Shown in pieces: positions 51,006-60,800 of a DNA stretch of 64,000 nucleotides. The stretch is from the NCBI GenBank assembly GCA_025352125.1, contig JANXTZ010000015.1:62001-126000 (forward strand). The letters run 5' to 3'. This stretch comes from Deinococcales bacterium (GTDB lineage Bacteria; Deinococcota; Deinococci; Deinococcales; JAAFIG01). The position numbers were made by a program, and so were the translations under genes. The number at the start of each line of letters is the position of its first letter. The first letter of the stretch is position 1. A model generated the notes under the pieces. That model was not told the origin of the DNA and ran no database searches. It worked only from the letters and a program-made list of their open reading frames with translations.

Positions 51006-51878
51006 GTGAGCACCATGACCACACCGTTTGGGAAACTGAAAACCTACCTCGAGTTCGTGAAATTTGAGCACACCATTTTCGCGCTGCCTTTTGCTTACGC
51101 GGGCATGTTGTTTGCCGCGAATGGTTTCCCTGGTTGGGAGAAATTTATTTTGATCACACTCGCAATGGCGAGCGCCCGCACCAGCGCGATGGCGCTCAAC
51201 CGTGTGATTGATGCCGCGATAGATGCCAGAAACCCCAGGACTGCCATGCGTCATGTCCCCAGGGGGATCGTGAAACCGCTCGAGGGCGTGCTGTTAGCCA
51301 TTGTGTCCTTGGTGATTCTGACCTTTGCGGCGGCACGTTTGGGTTCGTTGCCGTTAACCTTGCTGCCGATTGCTGTGATTTTTTTGGTTTTGTATCCGTA
51401 CACCAAACGCTTCACCTGGCTCTGCCATTTGTGGCTTGGCATCACCGATGGCGCGGCGGCGGTTGGTGGTTGGATTGCCGTGACGAACAGTTTTTCTCCT
51501 GCCGCCTGGTTGCTGTGGTTGGTCGTGATTTTTTGGATGATCGGTCTGGACGTGATTTATGCCACGCAAGATTTTGAATTTGACAAACGAAACGGCGTGT
51601 TCAGCATCCCGCAACGTTTTGGCATTCCAGCCTCGCTGGAGGTTGCCAAAGTCTGTCACGCCATCATGTGGGTGTTGCTGATTGCCGTGGGTTTCGCCGT
51701 GAACGCCACCTACCCGTATTACATTGCCACTGCCATCATGGGCGGAATCCTTTTTTACGAGCACAGAATTGTCAAAGCTGACGATCTGGCGAGGGTCAAC
51801 GAGGCGTTTTTTAACGCCAACTCCTGGCTTGCCCTGACCATGCTGGCAGGTGTCATTATCGACGTGTGGATCAGGTGA
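51006..51878 (+). CDS. UbiA-family prenyltransferase (MqnP-like)
   Basis: A 290-residue membrane prenyltransferase with about eight helices. The first Asp-rich motif is [15 protein letters not shown] (N-x-x-x-D-x-x-x-D), the second [13 protein letters not shown] (D-x-x-Y-A-x-x-D). This type attaches a polyprenyl chain to an aromatic acid in quinone synthesis. In the futalosine route MqnP acts together with a UbiD-type enzyme, here 33918-35780. GTG 51006 has TAATCT 6 bases upstream. The stop overlaps the next gene's GTG. Confidence 0.9.
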   Translation: MSTMTTPFGKLKTYLEFVKFEHTIFALPFAYAGMLFAANGFPGWEKFILITLAMASARTSAMALNRVIDAAIDARNPRTAMRHVPRGIVKPLEGVLLAIVSLVILTFAAARLGSLPLTLLPIAVIFLVLYPYTKRFTWLCHLWLGITDGAAAVGGWIAVTNSFSPAAWLLWLVVIFWMIGLDVIYATQDFEFDKRNGVFSIPQRFGIPASLEVAKVCHAIMWVLLIAVGFAVNATYPYYIATAIMGGILFYEHRIVKADDLARVNEAFFNANSWLALTMLAGVIIDVWIR

Positions 51879-52264
51879 AACAACTCACGCTCGAGATGCT
51901 AACAGGCGATTACGCCATTCACCGACTTGATGCAAACTCGAGCATTCCAGATTGGGCTTTGAACGCGACTGGTTTCTCGAGCATCACACGCACACCTGAT
52001 GAGCTTTCGATTGTTTGTGAAAGTGTCATCACAGATATGGAAGATGTCAGGCAAGATTCGGGCTGGGCGTGCCTCAAACTGGTTGGACCTTTCGCCTTTG
52101 ATTTGACTGGCATTCTCTCGAGTATTCTGAACCCACTCCGTGACGCCGAAATCGGAATTTTTGCCATTTCGACGTTCGACACCGATTACGTGCTGGTCAA
52201 ACTCGAGCATCTGGAACGTGCTGTTGTGACCCTCGAGAATGCTGGGCATACCATCAAAAAATAG
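51875..52264 (+). CDS. ACT-domain protein
   Basis: A 129-residue protein made of two ACT-like units: [14 protein letters not shown] followed by [46 protein letters not shown] (pieces), typical of the CASTOR/DUF-type ACT proteins that bind amino acids. GTG 51875 overlaps the UbiA stop, so it is co-translated. The ligand is unknown. A terminator follows 12 bases after the stop. Confidence 0.83.
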   Translation: MKQLTLEMLTGDYAIHRLDANSSIPDWALNATGFSSITRTPDELSIVCESVITDMEDVRQDSGWACLKLVGPFAFDLTGILSSILNPLRDAEIGIFAISTFDTDYVLVKLEHLERAVVTLENAGHTIKK

Positions 52265-52275
52265 AACTCAAAAGT

Positions 52276-52299
52276 AACCCCCTGCGCCGTAGGGGGTTT
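52276..52299 (+). terminator. terminator after the UbiA-ACT operon
   Basis: AACCCCCT - GCGCCGT - AGGGGGTTT: an 8-bp stem with a short T run. It lies 12 bases past the ACT gene stop. Confidence 0.8.
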
Positions 52300-52396
52300 C
52301 CTCATGGGTATTTTCTTGTAAAAACACTTTGTCCCTCGAGAAAATTTATCCCACAAGCTCGAGTCACTGTAGAATCATGTCCTACGGAGGCAACAC

Positions 52397-53398
52397 ATGG
52401 CACGAATCGTGACACTTTTTACTGGACAATGGGCTGATCTTCCACTTGCCGACCTTGCGCCAATGGCGAAAGACATGGGCTATGACGGTCTGGAGCTTGC
52501 CTGTTGGGGCGACCATTTTGATGTGACGGAGGCTTTAAAATCCGATGCTTACGTCAAAGAAAAACGTTCGCTTCTCGAGAAACACGGTTTGCAATCCGTG
52601 GCGATTTCGGCGCACTTGGTCGGGCAGGCGGTCTGTGATCTGATCGATGAGCGTCACAAGAGTATTCTGCCCGCGCACGTCTGGGGGGACGGCGATCCCG
52701 AGGGCGTGCGTCAACGCGCGGCGCTCGAGATTGCGAATACCGCCAGAGCCGCGCAAAAATTTGGCGTGAAAGTCGTGAATGGTTTTACAGGCTCGAGCAT
52801 CTGGCACAGTTTGTACGCATTTCCGCCAACCAGTCAGGAATACTGGGAGGCTGGTTTTACCGATTTCGCCAGGCGCTGGCTGCCAATTCTCGGGGTGTTT
52901 GAAAGCTGTGATGTGAATTTCGCGCTCGAGGTTCACCCGACAGAAATAGCTTTCGACATTGCCAGTGCGCAACACGCGCTGGTGGCATTGGATCATCACA
53001 AGCGCTTTGGGTTTAATTACGACCCTAGCCATTTGGGGTATCAGGGCGTCGATTACGTGCGCTTCTTGCGGGTCTTTAAAAACCGTATTTTTCATGCGCA
53101 CATGAAAGACGTTTGGTGGGGGCATGGCAACGGCGATGTTGGCGTGTTCGGCGGGCATGTCAGCTTTGGCGATGCGCGGCGCTTCTGGGATTTCCGCAGC
53201 GTTGGACGCGGCGACATCAACTTTGAAGAAATTATTGTGGCACTGAATGATATTGCTTACGCGGGACCGCTCAGCGTCGAATGGGAAGACTCGAGGATGG
53301 ATCGGGTGCACGGCGCGACGGAAAGCGCGGCATTCCTGAGAAAGCTCGATTTCAAACCGAGTAACTTGGCGTTCGATGCCGCGTTCGAGAAAAAATGA
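52397..53398 (+). CDS. sugar phosphate isomerase/epimerase family protein
   Basis: A 333-residue xylose-isomerase-like TIM barrel. Metal-site strands are [38 protein letters not shown] and [13 protein letters not shown]. Such proteins epimerise or dehydrate keto-sugars and inositols and commonly sit next to Gfo/Idh/MocA dehydrogenases, as here (53873-55036). CGGAGG precedes ATG 52397. It begins a three-gene run. Confidence 0.88.
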   Translation: MARIVTLFTGQWADLPLADLAPMAKDMGYDGLELACWGDHFDVTEALKSDAYVKEKRSLLEKHGLQSVAISAHLVGQAVCDLIDERHKSILPAHVWGDGDPEGVRQRAALEIANTARAAQKFGVKVVNGFTGSSIWHSLYAFPPTSQEYWEAGFTDFARRWLPILGVFESCDVNFALEVHPTEIAFDIASAQHALVALDHHKRFGFNYDPSHLGYQGVDYVRFLRVFKNRIFHAHMKDVWWGHGNGDVGVFGGHVSFGDARRFWDFRSVGRGDINFEEIIVALNDIAYAGPLSVEWEDSRMDRVHGATESAAFLRKLDFKPSNLAFDAAFEKK

Positions 53399-53414
53399 TT
53401 GAAGCTCGAGCTTG

Positions 53415-53876
53415 ATGCAGTCCCTTTCAATTCGGGGGCGGGTGGCGTTTGTGGCGGCGTGTGTCGAAAACGCAATTCGGCATTTTGAAATTCTCAGCGC
53501 CAGTGATTTCCTGGAAACACTTTGGAGTTTTTGCGCTGAAGAGAATTTGCTCGAGTGGGAAGCCAGAATTCAGGCGCTTCACCCGATTCATTGGCAGGGA
53601 ATCGCACTGGCGCATCTCGAGGCTCGAATTCAATCGGTATTGCAAGATTTGTTCGCCAATGCCATCGCGGTGGGAACGCGAAACTTGTATTCTGATTACC
53701 AAAGTTTGGAAACCGAAGAATCACTGGCGGAGGTTGTACAGCAAATGCAAGTCTTGGAACTCGAGTTGCCTGATTTGGAATGGTTCAGGTTTTCTGGCGT
53801 GAGCGAAGCCAAAGGTTGGGGCGTGGCGTTTGACGCGATTGAACTTCGAGCAAAGATTTTGAAAGGATTGACATGA
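53415..53876 (+). CDS. hypothetical protein between isomerase and dehydrogenase
   Basis: About 153 residues, helical and acidic, with no signal peptide or known motif. It begins [23 protein letters not shown]. It lies in the operon between the epimerase (stop 16 bases upstream) and the Gfo/Idh gene (four-base overlap), so it probably works with them. The TTG at 53412 is an alternative start. Confidence 0.65.
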   Translation: MQSLSIRGRVAFVAACVENAIRHFEILSASDFLETLWSFCAEENLLEWEARIQALHPIHWQGIALAHLEARIQSVLQDLFANAIAVGTRNLYSDYQSLETEESLAEVVQQMQVLELELPDLEWFRFSGVSEAKGWGVAFDAIELRAKILKGLT

Positions 53877-55036
53877 GCAAACCAAAACTGAAATACGGCA
53901 TGGTTGGTGGCGGACGCGATGCGTTCATTGGGGCGGTTCACCGCATGGCGATGGCGCTCGACGGACAGTATGAGATGGTGGCGGGGGCACTCTCGAGCAC
54001 CCCCGAAAAGGCGCTGGCGAGCGGTGAGGATTTGGGTTTGGACACAGGCAGAAATTACCCGAGTTGGCAGGCAATGCTCGAGGGAGAGTTAAAACTTCCA
54101 GCCCCGGAGCGCATGGATTTGGTGGTGATCGTCACGCCGAACCATGTGCATTATCCTGTGGCGAAAGCCTTTGCCGAGGCTGGTTTTCATGTGGTCAGCG
54201 ACAAGCCTCTGGTGCACACGCTCGAGCAAGCCAGAGATTTGGTCAGCACGGTTGAGAAATCTGGCGTGGTGTTCGGTGTGACCTACAATTACACGGGTTA
54301 TCCGATGGTGCGTCATGCCAGAGAAATGGTGCGGCGCGGCGACCTGGGTGAGATTCGCAAGGTCATTGTCGAGTACAACCAGGGCTGGCTGGCGACCAAC
54401 CTCGAGGCTTCGGGACAAAAGCAAGCCGATTGGCGCACCGATCCGGCGCGGTCTGGGGCGGCGGGTGCGATAGGTGACATCGGCACGCACGCCGAAAACC
54501 TGATGGCGACGATCACGGGTTTGGAGCTGGAAGCGATTTGCGCGGATTTGACCTCGTTTGTGCCTGGGCGCAAGCTGGACGACGACGGCAATCTGTTGAT
54601 GCGTTTCACCAACGGCGCGAAGGGCGTCATGATCGCCTCACAGATTCAGGTTGGCGGCGAGAACGACATTCGGATTCGGGTTTTTGGCACAAAGGGCGGC
54701 ATCGAGTGGCATCAGGAAAACCCGAATTACCTCGAGTTCAACCCCCTGGGCGGTGTGCGCCAAATTTTGACGCGAGGTGCGGATTATCTGTGCGATGCGG
54801 CGAAAAAAGCGATTCGGATTCCGGCTGGGCATCCCGAGGCGTTTCTCGAGGCGTTCGCCAACCTGTACGTTGGGGTTGCCGAGGCGATTCGTGCCAAAAA
54901 ATCTGGGGTGGCATTGACCGCGCTCGAGGGTGATTTTCCGACGGTGGTTGACGGGGCGCGGGGCGTGCATTTTATCGAGAAAACCGTTTTGAGCGCGGCA
55001 AGTCTAGAAAAATGGACTGACGCCAAGTTCGCGTAG
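53873..55036 (+). CDS. Gfo/Idh/MocA-family oxidoreductase
   Basis: A 387-residue NAD(P)-dependent dehydrogenase of sugars or inositols. The Rossmann start is [18 protein letters not shown]; the catalytic-lysine motif is [25 protein letters not shown] holds the conserved D-x-G-x-H. Next to an isomerase/epimerase it may form an oxidise-epimerise pair for a sugar or inositol. Its ATG overlaps the previous stop. Confidence 0.92.
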   Translation: MSKPKLKYGMVGGGRDAFIGAVHRMAMALDGQYEMVAGALSSTPEKALASGEDLGLDTGRNYPSWQAMLEGELKLPAPERMDLVVIVTPNHVHYPVAKAFAEAGFHVVSDKPLVHTLEQARDLVSTVEKSGVVFGVTYNYTGYPMVRHAREMVRRGDLGEIRKVIVEYNQGWLATNLEASGQKQADWRTDPARSGAAGAIGDIGTHAENLMATITGLELEAICADLTSFVPGRKLDDDGNLLMRFTNGAKGVMIASQIQVGGENDIRIRVFGTKGGIEWHQENPNYLEFNPLGGVRQILTRGADYLCDAAKKAIRIPAGHPEAFLEAFANLYVGVAEAIRAKKSGVALTALEGDFPTVVDGARGVHFIEKTVLSAASLEKWTDAKFA

Positions 55037-55062
55037 GGGCGAGACGTGTCTCGTCCTGCCCA
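55033..55062. repeat. GTAGGGGCGAGAC hairpin repeat
   Basis: GTAGGGG-CGAGAC-GT-GTCTCG-TCCTGCCC, an imperfect hairpin starting in the stop codon region of the dehydrogenase gene. It is a relative of the element at 8398-8425 and may end the operon transcript. Confidence 0.5.
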
Positions 55063-55243
55063 ATTCGAGTCATTCAACATTTTTTAGGAGGCTCGAGATT
55101 GAAGGTTGATCTCGAGCTTGTTGCTGCATCAAGACTCTCATTTTGAAGTTTGGGTTGAAACACCGTCCAGACCGTGATAAAGCTGCCCGAGTGTGATTCT
55201 CGAGTGTGATTTTTGAACTCGAGTGCTGTCATTATTTTGGCGC

Positions 55244-55271
55244 TTGCGATTACCAAATTTAGGCTTACAAT
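55244..55271 (+). promoter_or_regulatory. promoter of the lipoprotein metalloprotease
   Basis: -35 TTGCGA (55244-55249), 16 bases, -10 TACAAT (55266-55271), about 28 bases before the ATG at 55300 and upstream of its CGGAGG. Confidence 0.5.
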
Positions 55272-55299
55272 ATCCTTACCAATCTCGGAGGTACCGCTC

Positions 55300-57297
55300 A
55301 TGTATAAACGCATTGCTTTGATTCTCGGACTTGCAGCATTGATGGCATCGTGCAATCAAACACCAACCCAAGAGGCTGTCCAAGCCGACAGTGCCAGTCA
55401 GGACCTTCGTTCTCGCGTTGAGCTTGAAACCTTGCAACCAGGAAAGTTTAAATTCATCCATCAGGATTTGAAAATCAATCTGGTCTTTGTGGGTTACAAC
55501 CAAGGCGGTGGCGCTCGGGGCATCAACCTCAACACCTTCAAGAAAGTGTTGCCCAGCAAGTACAAAGCCATCAACCGTGGACCCAGTTTTTATGGCGCTC
55601 CAGAATACACGGGCAACAACTTTGGCTATGATTACAAGATCAAATTTGCCGATAAATCCTTCGAGAACGCATTTTTCAAGCACCTCTCGAGCATCGCCAT
55701 CGAAAAGCCGCTGACCGCCTTCCAAGCCGCCTACAACTGCCAGGGCACAGCGCCGTGCCCCGCGAACGCCAGCAACATTGGCAAGGTGATCGACAAAAAT
55801 TATTGGATCGATGCACCAAGCGTCGAAAAGTGGCTGGCGTACAACGCTCCAGAACGCTTGGGGGTCAACACCAAAGATTACACGGTGTTTTTGGTCAACT
55901 GGTTTGACCGCCCAGATTTCAAATTCCATGTTTACACCAAAACCGACGAACCCGACCCTGACACGGGTTACAACTTTGGGGCGCTGCGCAGCTCGAGGAA
56001 AATGATTGCCTGGGGCGGCACGACCCCAGACGACAAGCAAGGCGGTCTGGGCAAGCTCTCGAGGTTGTGGTTTTTTGACCTGTCCGCCGGTCCAGAGTAC
56101 AACTCGAGCATGTATGACATCAGCAATGCCGACATTGACGGCGATACCAAAACCGATTACCGGATGCCGCCGATCTGGGATTACGGCAGCACCAAACCGA
56201 CCTACAGGGCGTTCAACGACCTGTCTGGCGACCTGGGCAAGATCGTGCGTTACGTGGCAATCGATTTGTTGTTCACCAGTTCACCGATTTACCGTGCGGG
56301 ACTGACGCAACCCGTTTTGCCCGATACCGTTAAACTGGTCGCCAACGTTTATCAGGGCGTACCTGGTCTGGACGGCAAAAGCCTGATCGATAAAAAATTA
56401 TTGCTCGAGCAATTGCAAAAATTGCAACCCTTGACTGACTTTAAGCTTGAGTTAAAAGATCAGGTCTACACGAGTGAAGCCAAACGAACCTACGAGTGCG
56501 TGGCGAACAACACGACCTGTTACCCAGATGCGTTTGGTGGTTTCCCTGGCGCGAGTGTTTTTGTTTACAGTTTGCTGAATTTGGACAAACTGATTGGCTT
56601 TGACCAAAAAAATTACGAACTGCCGATAGTTGCGTACACCGTGCCCGACAATGTTCCCGCGCCGTATCTGGGACTTGCCGACGACGATTATAAAACTGGC
56701 ACGCAGAGCTTTGTCAATGCAATTGTGACCCCGGACATCAACCAATTTTATGGTCTGACCACCACCCTGATTCACGAGGTCGGGCATCATTTGGCGATGT
56801 CGCACCCACATGATGGTTTTGATTTCCAGGACAACATCGATTTTGGCACGACCGGCGATTTCACCTATTCGTGGTTGGGCGACCAGTCCAACACCATGAT
56901 GAGTTACATCGACCTGAACTGGGATTTCTCGCAATTTGACCGTGACAACATGAACCGTTATCTGGTTTCTACCTACATCAACCAGTCAAACGCCATTCTG
57001 GGCGATCTGGTCAAGAATCCCAAAGCCAGACAAGTCCGTGGTTTGCTGGCTGCGGCAGACCGTTTGGCAGAAAATGCGCTCGAGTCGTATGACGACATGC
57101 GTTATCTCGAGGCGAGTTTTAAAGCCAAAGCCGCCTTTAAGATCGTGCTCGAGTCTGCCAAAGCGATTGGCGTGCCGCTGAAACCATTTCATTGGTACGA
57201 GGGTTACGGCGTTGGTGCGGCAGCACTTTCACCGGCTCGTTTGAACGATTTCTACCAAGATTCACAAATTGCCATGCAGCACCACATGGCTCCGTGA
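55300..57297 (+). CDS. lipoprotein zinc metalloprotease
   Basis: A 665-residue exported protein. The N-terminus MYKRIALILGLAALMASC is a lipoprotein signal with C18 as the modified cysteine. Near residue 491 HEVGHHLAMSHPHD supplies an HExxH zinc site with further His/Asp ligands. The protein is otherwise a large unknown region with a short helical tail (LAAADRLAENALESYDDMRYLEA). CGGAGG precedes ATG 55300; the frame is open from 55213. It is a single gene with promoter and terminator. The substrate is unknown. Confidence 0.82.
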   Translation: MYKRIALILGLAALMASCNQTPTQEAVQADSASQDLRSRVELETLQPGKFKFIHQDLKINLVFVGYNQGGGARGINLNTFKKVLPSKYKAINRGPSFYGAPEYTGNNFGYDYKIKFADKSFENAFFKHLSSIAIEKPLTAFQAAYNCQGTAPCPANASNIGKVIDKNYWIDAPSVEKWLAYNAPERLGVNTKDYTVFLVNWFDRPDFKFHVYTKTDEPDPDTGYNFGALRSSRKMIAWGGTTPDDKQGGLGKLSRLWFFDLSAGPEYNSSMYDISNADIDGDTKTDYRMPPIWDYGSTKPTYRAFNDLSGDLGKIVRYVAIDLLFTSSPIYRAGLTQPVLPDTVKLVANVYQGVPGLDGKSLIDKKLLLEQLQKLQPLTDFKLELKDQVYTSEAKRTYECVANNTTCYPDAFGGFPGASVFVYSLLNLDKLIGFDQKNYELPIVAYTVPDNVPAPYLGLADDDYKTGTQSFVNAIVTPDINQFYGLTTTLIHEVGHHLAMSHPHDGFDFQDNIDFGTTGDFTYSWLGDQSNTMMSYIDLNWDFSQFDRDNMNRYLVSTYINQSNAILGDLVKNPKARQVRGLLAAADRLAENALESYDDMRYLEASFKAKAAFKIVLESAKAIGVPLKPFHWYEGYGVGAAALSPARLNDFYQDSQIAMQHHMAP

Positions 57298-57306
57298 GAA
57301 AATTTT

Positions 57307-57336
57307 AAATGCCTGAGATTGAGTTCTCAGGCATTT
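57307..57336. terminator. terminator after the metalloprotease
   Basis: AAATGCCTGAGA / TCTCAGGCATTT, a perfect 12-bp stem with a 6-base loop, 10 bases after the stop. The T run is short. Confidence 0.7.
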
Positions 57337-57385
57337 AGGCTCAAGAACTCACCTCTGGAGGGCACAATAAGGCTCGAGGTCAACC

Positions 57386-57916
57386 ATGAAATACGTTTTA
57401 AGTTTAATCGTTTTTGGCTTTTGTCTCGGCTTGGCTCAATTGGCGCTGGCGCAACCCACCATGACCAAAAACCTTGACCACTACCAGCCGGTGCTCGAGT
57501 TGATGAACACGGTCAACATTGTCACGCAGATTGATGCCGTGCCTGGTTTGGCATTCAATAAAAGCCAGTCAAAACCTCTTTTGGATTTATTACATGATCT
57601 GAGTGCAACAGCCAAGCTCGAGCCTGATGCTGCGTTAAGCATGTTAAAAACGCTCGAAGCCAAAATTTTGACGCCGACGCAGTTCAAAGCCTTGGGGCAA
57701 AAACGCCTCGAGTTGAAAGCCTTGGCGCAAAAACGTCGAACGCAAGTTCGGGTTTCTGAGGGCGGCTCGAGCGCCTTGAACCTGTACTCGTTGACCGTGC
57801 CTGGCGCGAGGGCTTTCATCACGATTCTCGAGAAGGGTGAAAGTGTCAATCCGTTTCGGGTTGATCCGAATCTGGGGATTTTGAAGAAATTTGTCAGTAC
57901 GCTCGAGACACGTTAA
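57386..57916 (+). CDS. exported hypothetical protein
   Basis: A 176-residue protein with a clear Sec signal (MKYVLSLIVFGFCLGLAQLA, cleaved after LAQ). The mature part is helical and basic, ending with a well-ordered region containing NLYSLTVPGARAFITILEKGE. No family is recognised. ATG 57386 follows a GAGG. It stands alone between a terminator and the metal ATPase gene. Confidence 0.72.
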   Translation: MKYVLSLIVFGFCLGLAQLALAQPTMTKNLDHYQPVLELMNTVNIVTQIDAVPGLAFNKSQSKPLLDLLHDLSATAKLEPDAALSMLKTLEAKILTPTQFKALGQKRLELKALAQKRRTQVRVSEGGSSALNLYSLTVPGARAFITILEKGESVNPFRVDPNLGILKKFVSTLETR

Positions 57917-57997
57917 CCACCGTTTTTTGAATGCTCGAGATTCTGAAAGTGGAATCTCGAGCATTTTGCTTGGTTTACTTATCCCAAGGGTCTGGAG

Positions 57998-58020
57998 TAT
58001 CTTATTAGGAATGATTCCTA
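57998..58020. promoter_or_regulatory. leaderless -10 and TAGGAA-TGA-TTCCTA palindrome over the ATPase start
   Basis: TATCTT (57998-58003) stands 7 bases before ATG 58011. TAGGAA-TGA-TTCCTA (58006-58020), a perfect 15-base inverted repeat resembling half of a DtxR/IdeR box (TTAGG..CCTAA), covers the transcription start and start codon. A metal-sensing repressor bound there would block initiation. Confidence 0.55.
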
Positions 58021-59969
58021 GTAAGCCATTCTCGTCACAACAAACAACATCAGGGTTCAAGCCCCAGAACCTCTGGTCAGACCCGATTGCCCGGGCGTTC
58101 AGCCTGACAGCATTGACCCTATTTGGGCTGCTGGGCGGTGTCATCGCCAGCGCCAATGGCGCGATTACCCTCATGTGGGCGTGTTTCGGGCTGGCATTTT
58201 TGGCGGGCGGCATTCCCGCCGCCAGGGAAGCCATTCACACGCTGTTGAGTGAACGCAAACTCGATGTGGATTTGCTGATGGTCGTGGCAGCCCTCGGTGC
58301 GGCATCGGTCAACCAAGCCGAAGATGGCGCGATCTTGCTGTTCTTGTTCAGCCTCTCCAATGCCCTGCAAGATTGGGCGCTGGGACGAACCAAAACCGCG
58401 ATCAGGGCTTTGATGGATTTATCGCCCGAGGGCGCAACCGTGATTCGTGACGGGCGCGAGCAATGGGTAACGCTCGAGGAAATCAAAAAAGATGATGTCT
58501 TGCTGGTCAAACCAGGTGAACGATTCGCCGCCGATTCAATCATCCTGACCGGTTCAAGCACGGTTGACGAGAGCGCAATCACCGGCGAAAGTGTCCCAGT
58601 CGAAAAAGAACCAGGCGGCACGGTATTTTCGGGCGCGCTGAATGGTTCGGGCGTCTTGAGGGCACGGGTCGAAAAACCTGCGGGTGAAAGCACACTCGCC
58701 AAACTCTCAAAGCTGGTCGAACAAGCCCAAGCCGCCAAAAGTCCGACCGAACAATTTGCCGACAAGCTCGAGGGACCGTACACGATAGCGGTCTTGTTCA
58801 GCATTCCGGTGGTGTTTGTGATGGCGCATTTTGTCTTTGGACTCGAGCTTGGGGCAGCCTGGTACCGCGCCATGACGTTTCTGGTGGTTGCCAGCCCGTG
58901 CGCGGTGGTCATTGCCACCCCAGCCGCGATGCTCTCGGCGATGGCGGCGGGCGCTCGGGCGGGTGCACTGTTCAAATCTGGCGCGGCACTCGAGGCGCTG
59001 GCACGGGTCAAAACCGTGGCGATGGACAAAACGGGCACATTAACAATAGGCAAAATGAAACTGGTCGAACTGAAAACCATCAATGGTTCATACGACGATT
59101 TGTTGGCGCTCGCTGCCAGCCTCGAGCAACATTCCGAGCATCCAGTCGCGGCGGCGGTCGTCAGCGCTTACAGGGGCATTCCAGCCAAGGTGAACGATGT
59201 TAAAGCCATTCGCGGTAAGGGCATCACCGGACGTTTTGAAGGACAAACCATTTGGGCGGGCACTCGGGTTCTGGCGCTCGAGCAACATGCAGCCTTGACC
59301 CAAGAGATCCAAAGCCAACTGAATGAACTCGAGCGCCAAGGTTTGACCACCATGATTCTCGGGCGTGAAACCAGCATTCTGGCATTGCTGGCGGTGGCAG
59401 ACACGCCTCGAGACGACGCAAAATTGGCGGTGGGCGCCCTGCACCGCGCCGGTTTGCGCGTCGCCATGCTGACCGGAGATCGCCGCGCCGTCGCAGAGCA
59501 TATCGCCAAAGATTTGGGCGTCGATGACGTTCGCGCTGAATTATTGCCCGAACAAAAGCTTGAGGTCATTGAAGACCTGAAAAATCACGGCGGCGTGGCA
59601 ATGGTCGGTGATGGTGTCAACGACGCCCCCGCCCTGGCGAGCGCCGACATTGGCATTTCAATGGGTTCTGGTTCTGACGCCGCCCTCGAGAGCAGCGACG
59701 TTGTTCTGATGAAAAATGACCTTTCACGTCTTGCAGGGGCGATTCAACTCGCTCGAGCCGCCAGCAACATGGTGCGATTTAACTTGACCTTTGCGCTCGG
59801 TGTGATCGTGATTATGGGATTTTTAGCGCTGCTGGGAAAAGTGCCGCTGCCCCTTGGCGTGATTGCCCATGAGGGCGGCACGGTGTTTGTGGTCCTCAAC
59901 GGGATTCGGTTGTTGGCGCATCCCGTGAAGGCACAAGATTTCTCGAGCAAACCACAACACCCTGAATGA
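58011..59969 (+). CDS. P1B-4-type metal-transporting ATPase (Fe/Co/Zn efflux)
   Basis: A 652-residue P-type ATPase without an N-terminal metal-binding domain. The TM motif is SPC (ASPCAVVIATP, near 294) rather than CPC, and the last helices carry HEGGT (near 618); together these define the P1B-4 group exporting Fe(II) or Co(II). Phosphorylation site DKTGTLT (near 338), TGES, MLTGDRRAVAEHIA and GDGVNDAPALASADIGISMG are intact. The start is ATG 58011, not the longer frame from 57891, because of the leaderless -10. The palindrome over the start suggests control by a DtxR- or Fur-like metal sensor. Confidence 0.9.
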   Translation: MIPSKPFSSQQTTSGFKPQNLWSDPIARAFSLTALTLFGLLGGVIASANGAITLMWACFGLAFLAGGIPAAREAIHTLLSERKLDVDLLMVVAALGAASVNQAEDGAILLFLFSLSNALQDWALGRTKTAIRALMDLSPEGATVIRDGREQWVTLEEIKKDDVLLVKPGERFAADSIILTGSSTVDESAITGESVPVEKEPGGTVFSGALNGSGVLRARVEKPAGESTLAKLSKLVEQAQAAKSPTEQFADKLEGPYTIAVLFSIPVVFVMAHFVFGLELGAAWYRAMTFLVVASPCAVVIATPAAMLSAMAAGARAGALFKSGAALEALARVKTVAMDKTGTLTIGKMKLVELKTINGSYDDLLALAASLEQHSEHPVAAAVVSAYRGIPAKVNDVKAIRGKGITGRFEGQTIWAGTRVLALEQHAALTQEIQSQLNELERQGLTTMILGRETSILALLAVADTPRDDAKLAVGALHRAGLRVAMLTGDRRAVAEHIAKDLGVDDVRAELLPEQKLEVIEDLKNHGGVAMVGDGVNDAPALASADIGISMGSGSDAALESSDVVLMKNDLSRLAGAIQLARAASNMVRFNLTFALGVIVIMGFLALLGKVPLPLGVIAHEGGTVFVVLNGIRLLAHPVKAQDFSSKPQHPE

Positions 59970-60201
59970 GGCTGTGTTGACGTTCGGGCACAAAGTGCGA
60001 CAAATTTGTGAACCGTTCGGCGCGTACTTCAAAGGTTTCCTGGCGCAAGTCAAGCTCGAGCCGTGCAGGTCAGCAGCCTGGAAGGTTTACGAACTCTGTC
60101 AGCCGAAATCTTTCCAGAAGTCTCGCTGGCGGGTGTGGAAACGGGCGCAGATGTTGATGGGCATGAGGCGCTTTGACGATCATGCAGTGAATTTTTAGCC
60201 A

Positions 60202-60789
60202 TTATCGTTGCCACTGATTCGCCCGAACATTCTGCTCCGCCAGCCGAGCCGTCTCCTCGATTCTCTTGGCGCGAGTTTCGGGTTTTTTGGCATTTACAAT
60301 CCACTGCAAAATCCCGCTTTTGATTGATTTTGGAAAAGCCGCAAAATTGGCTGTGGCGCTTGAGAATCCTGCCAGCGCTTTTTGTAGATCAGCGGGAATC
60401 TCGAGGGCTTCAACACCATCAAGTTTTTCCCATGAGCCATCCTTTTTGGCGGCATCAATTTTGGTTAAACCCGCACTCATCATCAAACCTTGCTCGAGCA
60501 GCCGCGCAATGCGTTCCTTGTTGGGTTTTGACCAGCCCGATCTGGCTTTGCGCGGCGAGAAGTACAGCATCGAATGGTGAAGGTCAAACTTGCCTGGTTT
60601 GCTGTCCACCCAACCAAAACACAGCGCCTCTTCGACCTGATCGTTGTACGAGAGCGGGCGCGAACCCGAAGATTTTTTGTCAAACACCAACCTCACGCCA
60701 GTTTCTTGGTCTTGGTGTTCGAGCAACCACGCCCGCCACTCGGCTCGGGATTGGGCGTAAAATTGATCGGGAAGTAATTTGAGCTGCAT
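60202..60789 (-). CDS. YdeI/OmpD-associated family protein
   Basis: A 195-residue protein. The N-terminal AEWRAWLLEHQDQETGVRLVFDKK and the central VEEALCFGWVDSKPGKFD..FSPRKARSGWSKPNKERI are the family core; the C-terminal AFPKSIKSGILQWIVNAKKPETRAKRIEETARLAEQN (pieces) is the usual YdeI tail. It is linked to stress and bacteriocin protection in other bacteria, but the mechanism is unknown. TAAAAT lies 8 bases before ATG 60789, 6 before an upstream TTG. Confidence 0.88.
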   Translation of the reverse strand: MQLKLLPDQFYAQSRAEWRAWLLEHQDQETGVRLVFDKKSSGSRPLSYNDQVEEALCFGWVDSKPGKFDLHHSMLYFSPRKARSGWSKPNKERIARLLEQGLMMSAGLTKIDAAKKDGSWEKLDGVEALEIPADLQKALAGFSSATANFAAFPKSIKSGILQWIVNAKKPETRAKRIEETARLAEQNVRANQWQR

Positions 60790-60800
60790 CAAAATCTATT

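Noticed and set aside
55276-56040. 254-residue open frame on the minus strand
   Set aside because: Antisense to the lipoprotein metalloprotease, whose signal peptide and zinc motif are clear.
59974-60198. possible small gene or remnant between the metal ATPase and the YdeI gene
   Set aside because: Two frames give short protein-like text (e.g. SLEGLRTLSAEIFPEVSLAG) but no family can be named and there is no start signal; not strong enough to call even a pseudogene.
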